Assembly: GCA_031835245.1 (NCBI GenBank)
Contig: JAVKOQ010000127.1
Span: forward strand, 89,632 to 153,631
Direction of reading: 5' to 3'
DNA from: Balamuthia mandrillaris
Lineage: Eukaryota; Discosea; Longamoebia; Balamuthiidae
Length of the DNA: 64,000 nt
The position numbers were made by a program, and so were the translations under genes. Positions 42,125 to 52,781 of the stretch are shown in pieces; the first letter of the stretch is position 1, and each line of letters begins with the position of its first letter. Below the pieces are notes generated by a model. The model was not told the origin of the DNA. It worked only from the letters and a program-made list of their open reading frames with translations, and searched no databases.

Positions 42125-43557
42125 TGTGTGCGTTGGGGCGTTTGTAGGAACGCGGGGCTTGGTAAGCAGTGTTCGTCTGTCTTTCTTTTTTGTTTTCTTA
42201 TTGCCAGCGCTATCTTGCTTTCTTGGAAATCGGCTGCTCCTCGAAATTTCACAAAGGTATGAAATTCGATTGGTTTGTAATGGCCATGACGACACGAGGG
42301 AAGGAGAATTGTTGGAAATCATTTTTTGTTTGAAAAAGAGGGAAGTTTTTCAACATAATAGCTCTTTTTTGTTTTTTGTCTCCTTTTTTTTGTCAAATTT
42401 TTCTCAATAGCAAGTGCTAGGGTGAGGGAACAATCTAACAGATACCAACTCGTTGTGTGCAAAGAAAAGACCTTTAATAGAATGAAAGAAAGAGATATAT
42501 ACAAGGAGAGATAAGGATAGGTATTATGAGAAAGTGGTATAACACAACTCTTATTTTACAACAAAGGTATTGATTTTTGAATAAAAACAAAGTTATTGAG
42601 AATTACTTTATAAAATAATACCTTTATTTAAGATAAGACTAGTGAGAAATAGGTTCATGAAAACTAATTTGAAAGGTAGTTAAAAGACCTTTTTAAGAAT
42701 AAAAGAAAGAAATATGTATAAGAAAAATAGGAATGGGTATTATAGGAGAGTGATATCATAACCCTTTTTCCTTTTGTTTCTTTTTATTGATTGTGATAAG
42801 GCTAGTGAGGGGACAACCTAACAGATATCAACTTGTTGTGTGCAGGAAAAAGACCTTTAAAAATGAAAGAAAGGAATATATATACAAGGAGAGATAGGGA
42901 TAGGTATTATGAGAGAGTGAAGAGGAAACAAAGGAACAAAAGCTATCAAGGGGAAAAGGTAAGGTGTGAAAACTAATGGATAGGTTTTATATACACCTTT
43001 TTTTAATTTTAAATATCTCTTTAAAAACACTAAAAAGACTTTTTATAATTGTTTTTCTTTATTTGTATGCCCTTTACAAATTCTTTTCAACAAGTTGTTG
43101 TAATAAACCATGTAAACAAAAATAAAATAAAAAAAAGTCAGAAAGTTTTGTCCTTTTTCGATTACTGTAATTTTCCTTTTTATGTCTTAATCAAAATCAA
43201 AAAAAGCAAACCGCTGTCAAAGCACTGGCAGGGTCCCACCAAAAAAAAGGGGGAAAGAAGAATCTTTTTTTTTTGTGTGTGATCCCCTTACCGCCAAGGT
43301 AGCTCATGGTTTCGACACGACTTTCAAGGTAGATCACACCACCATTTTTTTTCTGTTAAACAATGCTATTTTTTTCCCCCTCTGCACACGACCAAAAAAA
43401 CTTTGTGTGCCCCACGCTCCCCTTTTGGCTGCACACACTGCGCGTCTGTGATGTGTACCACCTGAGGGGTGTTTTTTCATCCCTTAGGTTTTTTTTGTTC
43501 AACCGAAGTTTTGACCTTTTTTTTTTTTAAACAAAATGGATAGGCTTGCGACGATAC
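42125..43557. other. AT-rich intergenic region with diverged repeats
   Basis: About 1.4 kb without a supported gene. It has a marked drop in GC, poly-A/T runs and the three-copy repeat listed separately. The right end, before 43558, is the presumed promoter of the ELM2-SANT gene. Confidence 0.5.
42415..42925 (+). repeat. Three diverged tandem copies of a roughly 120-bp AT-rich unit
   Basis: Copies start at about 42415, 42648 and 42801. Each begins GCTAG(G/T)GAG or ACTAGTGAG. Copies 1 and 3 continue CTAACAGATA and GTTGTGTGCA. All then have AAAAGACCTTT, GAAAGAAA, an AT-rich GAGAGATA-like part and TAGGTATTATGAGA-like ends. The spacers differ in length. No coding frame, terminal repeat or tail identifies a mobile-element class. 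Confidence 0.75.
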
Positions 43558-46175
43558 ATGGAAATGAAGCCGAACCTATCGGGAGAAGAAGATGCCACAG
43601 ACCCATCACTCGCCAGCTGTCCGATGTTCCGCTCGACGGGACCGCGCCAGCTCAACGGCACCGCCTCTAAAGCTTCTCCTTGCCCTGTCGTCGAGCCGAA
43701 CGGGATGGTCAATAGCGAATGGACGCATTTCTTTCCGGACGTCTACTCCACCGATGACAGTTTGTTGCTTCTGAATGACCCTTTGCTCTACTCCACAAGC
43801 TCATATGCTTCTTCTGGACCGGATGATGAAGATGACAGCAACGATTCCGTGATTGGAAGCAAAGAACAAAATGGGAACCACGTTTTGGAGAAAGCAGAGG
43901 AGTTGAAAAGAGGTGTAGATAGCGCTGAAACACATTCAAGCGAGGAGAATGGCTTTGGTTCTGATGATTCTTCCTCTTCAGACGATGAAAAGGAAGGAGA
44001 TGAGCGAAAACTGACGCTAAACGACCTTGATGACAGTGATGACGAGGAGGACGAGGAATACCTTGTTGGAAACGGAGAAGAAAATGACGAAGATGAAGAG
44101 GGAGAAGATGACGATGAGGAACCGGGTTGGGACGAAAATGTCTCTTCGGGCGATGAACGCCCAGACAGGCTACTGCGCAGACCTGAGGTTTCCTTCTCAG
44201 ACATAAATCAATTCCTGTATTGGTACTTTGATAGACATGAATACGTGCCTCCAAAGATTGGGGATGACCATCAGGCTGTAATAGATCCTCTTTTATATTT
44301 TGGAGATGAAGCAGAGGCCTCAAGATTGCAAGGCTCTGATGCAGCATGGGGAGGCACTCTCTGTTGGGATTCAACTGCTCTAAGTGAAGGAGAGGGTATA
44401 CTTCTTCCTCTCTGCTTAGTTGTTTTTCTTCGTCTTCATTCTCGTCTTCATAGACGCTCATAGTTTTTTCTTATTAGTGGATGGATACATAAACCGGCTA
44501 CAACAAACCTATGGAACGAGACGGGTGAACCTAGAGAAAGCGCTACAACTACTTCACGAGCACAATTACTCGGTTACGGCTGCTGAAAGAATCATCGCTA
44601 TATCCGGTGCTCAAGTCGTCACCAAGGAGGAGTTCAGCAAAGAAGATAGGGAGCTGTTGGTGATGGGGTGGCAACGATATGGCCGAGATCGTTTTAGCCG
44701 TGTCCAAGCTGAGGTCTCTATCCTTTTCACGCGCATTTTTTTAAAAAAATTTGCAAGTAGCTCTAATGCCTGTTCTCTATTCAATGGTGCAGTATCTTCC
44801 AGGGAAAAGTCTGAATGAGCTCACAAACTACTTTGACAGCCATCGAAAAAGCCTTTTTCTTCTAGCTGATGAACGAAGCAAACAAGACCATCAAGAACTG
44901 CAACTGCAGGAGAGTTTCAAAAAGGCAGCATTCTATGCTCCTTGGCATGACCATCATGACGTGTACGTAAGCGCAGGCATTGATGAGAACCTCGTCCTCA
45001 GACATGACACGAAAGTAAAGCACCTGCTTCGAAGAACAAACCAGCTCCCGCCACCAAGGGTATACCCTCATAGCAACAACTCTCTTGAAAGCGATGAAGA
45101 AGCGGATGACGAAGAGGACATGCAACGATGGCCGTTTCAAATAAATAATGGAGAACGAGAAGACAGCGAGAGAGAAGGTGAATTGCAACCTCATCGCAAG
45201 AGACGGAGACTCCATCGACTCGAGTCTCCATCTTCTTCTTCTTCTTCTTCTTCACCCCTGTCCTTCTCATCATCTTCTCCATCGTCCCCCTCCTCCTCCC
45301 CTTCCGAGCCTTCTTCTCCAATCCAAGAAGGGCCTTCCTCTTTCGAACAACCTGCCTTCAGCAACTCCTTTCAAGGAAATGGCGCCCATGGTATTTCAAA
45401 AGGACCACCTATCACATGTAACGGATATTCCACTACCGCTACTCCGTTCACTCCGCTTCCAGCTCTCCCCTTCCCCATTGTGATGGACGATTTTACTCAT
45501 CCTACCTCCACTTCCTCTTCCACTCCCACTACACCTTCTTCGAGATGGAAATGGTTCCTTGATACAGGCCAAACCTCACCGTCACCTTCGCCATCACCAT
45601 CGCCGTCTATGTTACCGTTCTCATTGCCATCACTACGTCCGTCATCATCGCCATCACCAACACTTTCATTCTCACCATCACAACCATCATCGGCAGCATC
45701 TTCATCGCCATCATTCCGACCGTCATCCTCTTCAACAGCTGCTTCGTTATCTTTATCATCACCACCATTGTCATCGCCATCACCATCATCGTGCTCCTCC
45801 TCATCATTCAACCCATCAGTAACAACGCATCAAGGCTATTATAACCCCACAGAAGCCACAACAAGCACCTTCTCGTCTCAGTCTTCACAAACAGCACCAA
45901 CCACATCTCCTCTTCCTCCTGCGCTGCCAACCTCAAACTTTCCTCTAACGCTGTCGCCGTTAGCTGCTTCATCTCCTTCAGCTCCCTCTTCATTGCCGAT
46001 GACAGGAGTTCTAAGAGCCAAACGTCCTCGAAGACGAACTCTTCAGTTCATCCAATCCGCCCTCTCTCCTCCCTTCACTGTTTATTCACCCTCTTCTTCT
46101 TCCTCCGCTTCTGCTTCTTCCTCCTCCTCTTCTTCTTCTTCCTCTGTAAGTAGTAATGGAAAGAAAACTGAGTAA
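43558..46175 (+). CDS. ELM2-SANT-like chromatin protein
   Basis: Three exons. The start at 43558 gives MEMKPNLSGEEDATDPS; the upstream in-frame codons lack ATG. Residues 90-215 are acidic and Ser-rich. ELM2-like residues near 44340 (AAWGGTLCWDS) precede an intron at about 44394-44477. Exon 2 has RRVNLEKALQLLHEHNYSVT, then a SANT domain, EEFSKEDRELLVMGWQRYGR. It is completed after intron 2 by YLPGKSLNELTNYFDSHRKS. This order (ELM2 tail, YxxAxxxLxxxxY, SANT with K-S and Y-x-x-x-K-S) is that of MTA, MIER and CoREST corepressors, which dock histone deacetylases. The last 350 residues are Ser/Pro low complexity with a basic RAKRPRRR patch (possible nuclear signal). The stop at 46175 is 84 bp from the stop of the convergent LYR gene. 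Confidence 0.75.
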
Positions 46176-46259
46176 ATATGTGTTTTTATCTCTTGTTTGT
46201 ACATTCTTGCTTCTTGCCTCAGCCAAGCCACTCTCCTGTGGTTTTAGGGATCACTTTTC

Positions 46260-46320
46260 TCACAAGATACAGTCTCTATGGGCTAATACGGTCTGCCCTC
46301 TCTGTTGTTTTGTGTCAAAC

Positions 46321-46353
<33 letters not shown>

Positions 46354-46747
46354 AGAAGAAGAAGAAGAAGAAGAACAAGAAGAACAAGAAGAACAAGAAG
46401 AACAAGAAGAAGAAAAAGAACAGAAGAAAATGATGAGACTTGCTACCACATAAAAATGAAGGGATTCCTTCTTCAAGCGTTTCACAACTACTACAAACCT
46501 CAAAGTACTTGATTTTGTCAGGTGTGGTGCGTTCCTTGCGGAACTCTTGCCGCATGCGAGCCATGAAGAAGTCGGGGTCGCTCACCCGAAAGGTCCGAGA
46601 CATACGATAAAGCTGCTTGTACAAACGAATGCACTCCAGCCGTGTGGGCTCTCGTGTCGTGTCAGCGACGGATTTGACCACCGCCTTTGTGTTGGGCAGT
46701 TGGTGTTTCGAAGCACGCGCCAGGGTCACCAGCGTGGCCCGCAGCAT
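46260..46747 (-). CDS. LYR-motif mitochondrial assembly-factor-like protein
   Basis: Two exons, 46499-46747 and 46260-46301, join in phase around an intron filled by a (TTC)n tract on the coding strand, giving 96 residues. MLRATLVTLARASKHQLP could be a mitochondrial presequence. The LYR-type helix reads ECIRLYKQLYRMSRTF, so the core tripeptide is LYK with a following LYR. SDPDFFMARMRQEFRK then matches the conserved Phe-Arg helix, and the short last exon gives RGQTVLAHRD, matching the usual G-x-x-x-L end. LYRM proteins bind acyl-ACP and assist assembly of respiratory complexes or Fe-S proteins. Which paralog this is cannot be told. It is divergent from the methyltransferase at 46990. Confidence 0.72.
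46321..46424 (+). repeat. (GAA)n-rich tract within the LYR gene intron
   Basis: An imperfect GAA/CAA trinucleotide array reads TTC on the coding strand of the minus-strand gene, where it serves as a very long pyrimidine tract before the ACAACAG acceptor at about 46302. Confidence 0.88.
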
Positions 46748-46989
46748 CTCTTTCTCGTTTTTTTTTTTCTTTGTTCTTTTCTTCTGTTTTTCTTGTAAAA
46801 AATACCGTCGACAATAATTGATTATTCGATAATAATTGGCGTAAGAGCTGAATTTGGAAAGTATGTGACACATAATTAACCAAACAAGGAAAAATGAGAA
46901 AATTATTCCCAATATTTTTGATATTTTTCTTTGACACGGTTCAACGCGTGAAAGAAAGGAGGAGGCGGCAAGATCGGGTGTAACGCCCC
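46748..46989. promoter_or_regulatory. AT-rich divergent promoter between LYR gene and methyltransferase
   Basis: This 242-bp gap has a GTCGACAATAAT word at about 46805 and a repeated AATAATTG (about 46811 and 46832). The AT-rich character contrasts with the GC-rich methyltransferase gene that follows. Confidence 0.35.
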
Positions 46990-47733
46990 ATGGCGCGACA
47001 CAACAAGTACGACGATGAGGCCTTTTTCGAAAAGTACAGCCGAATGGAGCGCTCGCAAAAGGGATTGGAGGGGGCCGGCGAATGGCACGCGCTGAAAGCC
47101 ATGATGCCCGACTTTCAGGGCAAGCGCGTGCTCGATGTGGGCTGCGGCTTCGGCTGGCACTGCCGCTACGCAGCGGAGCAGGGCGCGGCCTCGGTGCTGG
47201 GCATCGATCTTTCCGAGCGAATGCTCGCCAAAGCCGTGGAGAAAACGAAAGCCTCGAATGATATCATCCGCTACCAACGCCTGGCTATTGAGGATATGGA
47301 CTTTCCAGAAGCCTCCTTCGACGTGGTGATCAGCTCGCTGGCGCTCCATTACGTCCCTTCTTTCTCGGCTGTTTGTCGTAAGCTCGCGCATTGCCTTGCT
47401 CGTGGCGGCGATCTCGTTTTTTCGGTGGAGCACCCCATATTCACCGCCCACGGAACGCAAGACTGGCACAAGGACGAGGAGGGCAGTCGCCTTCACTGGC
47501 CCGTTGACCGCTATTTCGGTGAGGGGGAGCGCAAGTCCAACTTTTTAGGGGAGGAAGTGATCAAGCATCACAAAACCCTGACCACCTACGTGAGCGCTCT
47601 GCTCGCGAACGGGTTCGAGGTCACGGGGCTTGTCGAACCGGAACCCGATGCGCGTCTGTTGGAGACCATCCCTGAAATGCAAGACGAACTGCGTCGCCCG
47701 ATGATGCTTTTGATCTCAGCAAGAAAGAAATAG
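46990..47733 (+). CDS. Intronless class I SAM-dependent methyltransferase, bacterial-like
   Basis: A single uninterrupted frame of 247 residues starts MARHNKYDDEAFFEKYS. Motif I is RVLDVGCGFGWH, with the acidic end of beta 2 in GIDLSERML, then AIEDMDFPEASFDVVISSLA as motifs II-III. HYVPSFSAVCRKLAHCLARG and SVEHPIFTAHG are typical of small bacterial methyltransferases of the UbiE/COQ5-like class. The end is LLISARKK. There are no introns, no Ser or acidic low complexity, and the codon use is GC-rich, all unlike the neighbours. This supports acquisition from a bacterium (inference). The substrate is unknown. Confidence 0.85.
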   Translation: MARHNKYDDEAFFEKYSRMERSQKGLEGAGEWHALKAMMPDFQGKRVLDVGCGFGWHCRYAAEQGAASVLGIDLSERMLAKAVEKTKASNDIIRYQRLAIEDMDFPEASFDVVISSLALHYVPSFSAVCRKLAHCLARGGDLVFSVEHPIFTAHGTQDWHKDEEGSRLHWPVDRYFGEGERKSNFLGEEVIKHHKTLTTYVSALLANGFEVTGLVEPEPDARLLETIPEMQDELRRPMMLLISARKK

Positions 47734-48680
47734 GGGCAGTGCGGAGGACATATGTTTTTTTTTCTGTAATGGTAGCTCTCACGCCATCAGTGGCATCTGG
47801 GGATCGTCAGAGCCACAGCAGAACTCGAGTTCCTTGATCGCGCACGCTGTCATCGTGCATGCACGGGACCTACCCCCTCCTCTCTTTGGCTTCTTTTGTG
47901 ATGGACTTCAACTCTTCTCCCTTCTCTCTCTTCTCTCTTCTCTCTTCTCTCTCTCTCTCTTCTCTCTTCTCTCTCTGTCTCTGTCTCTCTTCTCTCTTCT
48001 CTCTTCTCTCTCTGTCTCTCTCTTCTCTCTTCTCTCTTCTCTCTCTTCTTCTCTCTTCTCTCTTCTGTGTTCTTCGGGGGCAGACCTATAGCACTTTTAT
48101 GCGAACAACAAAAGATAAAAACGAAAAAAAAAAGAGTTTGTCTGGTGCCCCAATCCATTCGCCGATTCTTGCAACAACAACCAATAAACAAAGCAACCGA
48201 CCAATCATCCACCGCGAAGAAACAGATGCTGCCCTTCGCGCAATTGAAACCACGAAACCAAAGAAACAGATGCGGCCAATCCACGAGCCAGTTGACGCCG
48301 GGTTTATTGCGTCATAACGCAACTGTTGGGTTCAACCAGATCCCGCCCTCATGCTCGTGGCTTGCAGGTAACGTTTCATATAATTGAACCGAGGCCTGAG
48401 TGATAAAGGCCGCCTTGTCTGAAGGAAACAGATGAGAACGAAAAATAAAGCGAGGCGTTCGCGCTTTGCTTCTCTCTCTCCCTGTGCCCGATGATTGTTT
48501 GGTGTTGAAAGGATCGGGGAGATAGGATGAAGAAAAAAAAAAAGGGTCAGCTGAGGGAACGGATGGAGGATCCAACAGAAAGTATAAAAAGCTAAACCTC
48601 GTTTTCATTTCTTTCGTTCATTCGTGCAACACAAACACAAAGAACAAAGGAAGAATAGTAACAAACCTTATTGAACAAGG
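47734..48680. promoter_or_regulatory. Upstream region of the metalloprotease gene: CTCTT tract, four CCAAT boxes, TATA box
   Basis: A CTCTT-type imperfect pyrimidine tract fills 47927-48065. CCAAT occurs at 48150, 48181, 48201 and 48276, all in the same orientation. TATAAAA lies at about 48583, some 97 bp before the ATG at 48681. A 72-codon open frame starting ATGCGAACAACA near 48099 overlaps the CCAAT boxes and is not counted as a gene. Confidence 0.45.
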
Positions 48681-50224
48681 ATGACAAAAGCGAGCTGGAC
48701 TGTATTCCTCGCAGGAGCGATGCTTCTTTGCGTTGCTTCCTCTCTCGCTTTAGACTATGCCGACATATATGGTGATCTCGCTCTTCCTGCTTGCCCTCTT
48801 CGTTTAAAAAACTTATTCTCCTTCTTTTCCTTTCAGCTCGTTCTCGTGAACTTCCTGCCGAACGCGAACTGTTGAACAGCATCTCCTTCTCCATCCACCA
48901 TAACCCCGGTCGCGCTATCATGACCCGCAGGACCGCCTCCAACTCCACTTTCAGCAGTCGCCACTCCATGAGCCTCTCCTTCAAGGCGTTGGGCCGCGAG
49001 TTCTCCGCCTCCCTTCACCACAACAACGATCTCTTCCATCCCAGAGCAGTCGTCTCGGTCTTCTCCGAGGGAGAGCTAGTGGAGACCTATTCCCCTCAGA
49101 GCAGAGCTTACTTGGGAGAGGCCACCATCGATGGTAAGGAGCAGGCCAGCATCTCCGCCGTTGTGGCCGACTATGAAGAAGGCGTATTCCACATGAGCAT
49201 TTGGAGCAAGGAAACGGGAGAGAGCTATGTGGTGGAGCCCACTTACCTTCACCCCGAGTTGAGCCAGAAGAGAAGCGAAAGAGACGGAGAGATCATCGCC
49301 GGGGGCAAGATGGTAGTCTTCAAAGAGCACTGGGATGAGCTGCCTTTTGCTCCTCGTGGCGATAATGAAGGAGAAAGAGATGAAGAAGAGGAAGAACAAC
49401 AGTTTTCCTGCGGAACCGAAGACGTCATGGCTGAGGGCGAAGAAGCTGCCGGTAACGTAGTGGACCCCACCTCCAGCTGTCCTCCCCGTAGCGACAGCTA
49501 CCTTCTTATGGGCGTGGCCACCGATAACCAGTACGTGAAGAAGGCGGGCGGCACCTCCGGAACTCCCAATACGATCTCCTACATCTGGTCCACCATGCAA
49601 GGTCATTACTACACCGCAGTTCGCAACAAGCCGGTCATCAAATCCTTGGTCATCAACTCCAGCCCCTCCAGCTCCTCCTCCGACAACTTCAACACGGCCA
49701 GCTGCCCCTCCGATGTGCAAACCAGGTTAACTCCCTTCTGCACCTGGAGAACCCGTCAAACTGATCGCTCCATCGGCTTGTGGCACTTGTTGTCCGGATG
49801 CCTGCCTGATCGCAGCGGCGTAGCCGGACGGGCCTATTACAGCGCTCTCTGCAGGTACACCACCCAGGGCTGCGGCATCACCGGATACTTGAGCGGCAAT
49901 GCTCGTTGGGTCATTCCTGCCCATGAGATCGGTCACAACTATGGCGCCAGGCATTCCAGCAACATCATGGCTCCTTCCGTGAACAGCAGGGCCACTGGCT
50001 TCGCGCAGACTTCTATCAGCGACATGTGCCGTTACACCTTCAGCGTCTCTGCCCGCACGGCTTGTCTGTTGAGTAGCTTGCCAAGCGGTACTCCCACCGT
50101 TCCTACCCCTGATGACGATGATGAGGGTAGCTGCGAGTGCAAGAGGAGCTCCGAGAACGTGAAGGCTGACGAGGAATCCTCTGCGACTGCCACCAGCAGT
50201 GCTCTCCTTAATGCCATGTTTTGA
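48681..50224 (+). CDS. Secreted zinc metalloprotease, M12 (reprolysin/adamalysin-like)
   Basis: Two exons (48681-48771, 48837-50224) join in phase for 492 residues. Residues 1-24 are a signal peptide (MTKASWTVFLAGAMLLCVAS). A pro-domain of about 200 residues resembles the reprolysin propeptide (FHPRAVVSVFSEGELVETY, then ADYEEGVFHMSIWSKETGE), followed by a Glu-rich spacer. The catalytic domain has HEIGHNYGARH near 49921, giving the HExxHxxGxxH zinc site, and a Met-turn NIMAPS 6 residues later. Paired cysteines fit a secreted protein. No disintegrin or membrane segment follows; the end is a short acidic/Cys tail. Digestion of extracellular matrix or prey protein is a reasonable guess only. It is convergent with the heptad protein gene. 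Confidence 0.88.
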
Positions 50225-50494
50225 AGAAGCAGCATGCTGCATCAAGCGTGTCGAGCTTTCTCTTTCATGCATATCTTTTGTTGCTTTGTTGCTTTGTTCT
50301 TTTCCGTTTTTTCATTGTTGATAGATTTACACTGTAAATTTCTTTGTTAACTGTATAAAAGCATTCTTTCAGTTTCTGTGTTATCTTTTGTCTTTCGCTC
50401 TCTCGTTTGAAAAGCAGTACATACCAGGCGTGCAAATGACCGTTTCTTGATGTGTACAATGGTGGTTCTTATCCTCCTTTTTTCGTGGGTAACT

Positions 50495-51259
50495 TCAATC
50501 AGCGGCAACATTGACCTCTCCGTTTGGTCTGAGAAGGGTGGCGCTATGTTCATCCATCTGTGCTGATTCATCTTCTACAGTATTTTCCTTCTGCTTCTCC
50601 TCCTCTCCACTACTGCGGGCTGTCTCGCTGGCGTTCGACGGCAACGGAAGATGGACGATAACTTTTGGTTGTCCTTCGGTCTCTTTCTTGTTCTTCCAAG
50701 CTACCACTTCTTGTTTGATTCGCTCTGTTTCCTTTTGGGTGGTCTGTTTGGCCTCTTTGGTGTTGTACTTGTCAGGAAGCAAAGATAAGACCTTACCAAG
50801 CGCAGGAAGAGCCTTGTGTGCTTTGGGAAGAAGACGATGGGTGAGTGGTAGTGTGAACCCTGTCTTGTGGATCATCACCTCTATATTAGGGAGTACTTCC
50901 TGCAAGAGAGAAAGAAGACATGATGCTTCATTTAGAAATGAAAAGCTACTAAAGAGCAAAAAAACTGATAACAGCGAAGAAGAAAGAAAGAAAAAGAGAG
51001 GAAAGAAGAAAGGACGAAGAGAAACCTCCAGGTGAGGAATAAGATCAGGGAGGTAGGGCACGAGATATTGAAGATGAGGCATGAGAACGTCCATCTTTGG
51101 GATGAGTTCTGGAAGGTGAGGCAACAAGTCGTCAATATAAGGAAGCAGATCATTAATATAGGCATGCAACTGCGGGACATGTGGCATTAGTTCTTTTGTG
51201 TAGGGTGCTAACTTATCAATGTTCGCCGCCAGTCCCTCTGTTGAGTTCAACCAAAAGCA

Positions 51260-51295
<36 letters not shown>

Positions 51296-52370
51296 GATGT
51301 AAGATAACAACAAAAGAAACCAAACCAATGTGTTGGGCAAGAATAGGAATGGGAGGCTTTATGGCAGGCAATTGAGGGGTCAAGTCCGACAGGTACGGCA
51401 ACAATTTCTCCAAATGTGGGGCCAATGTCGGCAAGTACGGCAGCAGCTCTCCAGCATAGGCCAACAGCTCCTCCAGATAGGGTTGCATCTGAGGGAGGCA
51501 AGGCACCAGCACATGGAGATGAGGCAACATAGCCTTGAGGTGAGGGCTGCCGCAAAGCATGGAGAGCTGGTGAGGCGTCAACGTCTGGAGGCGAGGCAGC
51601 AGGGTAGGGATCTCTGGCAGCAGCTCCGGCAGCAGCTCCACCAACTGCTCCAGGTGTGGCGCCAAGGCCGGCAGGTAGGGAGCCAGCGGCAACAGCTGCT
51701 CCGCGTGAGGCAGCAGCTGGTCGGCGTGAGGCAGCAGGACGTCCATAAAGGGAAGCAGCTCCTCCATGTGAGGCAGCAGCTTGTCCAGGTGAGGCAGCAG
51801 GAGGGCCATCCGCTCGACGAGCACGTCCAGGTGCGGACGCAGCTGCGGTATGTACAAGAGAAGCTCGTCAATGTGCGGCTCCAGCGCCTCAAGATCGCCC
51901 AGTAGCTGATCGGCATAGGGAAGCAGGTCGCCGGCAAAGGGAGCGAGGGAGGGCAGGTGAGGGGCCAACAGGGGCATCTGGGGCAGGATGAGGTCCAGCT
52001 TGGCCGTCAGGGCGTCCATGTGGGGGGCCAGCACGTCCAGCTGCGGCATCACTGCGTCCAGGTGAGGCGCCAGCAGCTCCATGTTCCCCACCATCACCCC
52101 CAAGTGAGGGGAGAGCAGCTCCGAGTGTTGGAGCAGGCAGGGCACGTGGGGAAGCAGCTCAAGCGAGTGGGCACGTAGCAGCTGGGCGCGCTTGGAGGGA
52201 GGCAAACGGTACAGCTCGCGTAGCACCGAGCAGAGAAAGAGGCCATGCCGCAAGAGCTGCTGACGGTATTCGAGGAGCAGGCAAGTCAGCACCACCAGAA
52301 GCAGGGTGAGAACAAGTTGCCATGACGAGGAGGCAGCGGAGGGCTCTGCCGCACAGGTGGTTCCATCCAT
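50495..52370 (-). CDS. Membrane-anchored protein of about 50 Pro-containing heptads
   Basis: Three exons: 52370-51325, then about 51241-51029, and about 50900-50495. After a short start, residues 17-34 form one membrane segment (WQLVLTLLLVVLTCLLLE). From about residue 70 a strict 7-residue repeat runs without a break in register for about 40 units, and continues through intron 1 for some ten more. Typical units are LLPHLDK, LLPHMEE, LLPFMDV, LAPHLDA and LLPYADQ, consensus L-(L/A)-P-(H/Y)-(L/M/A)-(D/E/P)-x. A Lys/Glu/Thr-rich tail (KETERIKQEVVAWKNKKE) ends at 50495. The join at intron 1 is in phase (G|AG). I do not recognise the family. It is not a TPR, HEAT or leucine-rich repeat, and the Pro in every unit argues against a plain coiled coil. 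Confidence 0.75.
51268..51291 (+). repeat. (GA)n microsatellite, heptad-protein intron 1
   Basis: Reads CT on the coding strand. Confidence 0.88.
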
Positions 52371-52637
52371 CTACGTTTCGGCTATGACTAACCAGCAGCA
52401 GGGTCAGCACTACCAAGTGCCCTTGTACAGTGGGTATACGGAGGAGCAGACCTCTCTTTGCCAGCTTCCAACAGGGCTGCCGTTGGGTGGATGGGCGGGT
52501 GGGCTTTGCCGCTGCTGCTACACTTTTTCACAGCCTTTTTTTTTTTTGGGGGCAGAGGCTTCCGCGCGCCTGCCGTTCGAACCTCGGTCTATCGGATTTT
52601 TTTTTTGAAAGTGAAGCCTTGCATTTCACACCCCAAG

Positions 52638-52689
<52 letters not shown>

Positions 52690-52781
52690 CGGGAACAAGC
52701 GGGTTGGGAAATAACAGAGGGGTGCTCTGTTCTCTCGTGAAGAGAGGTGCCATTTTGTTTTGTTTTTTTTCTCTGACGACA
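52371..52781. other. Intergenic between heptad gene and mucolipin, with (GA)n
   Basis: A 411-bp gap: promoter of the heptad gene on the left, mucolipin 3' flank on the right, and a (GA)n tract at about 52637-52685. No gene seen. Confidence 0.45.

Noticed and set aside
48099-48317. A 72-codon frame upstream of the metalloprotease
   Set aside because: It overlaps the CCAAT boxes, and the reverse strand is also open; I see no homology.
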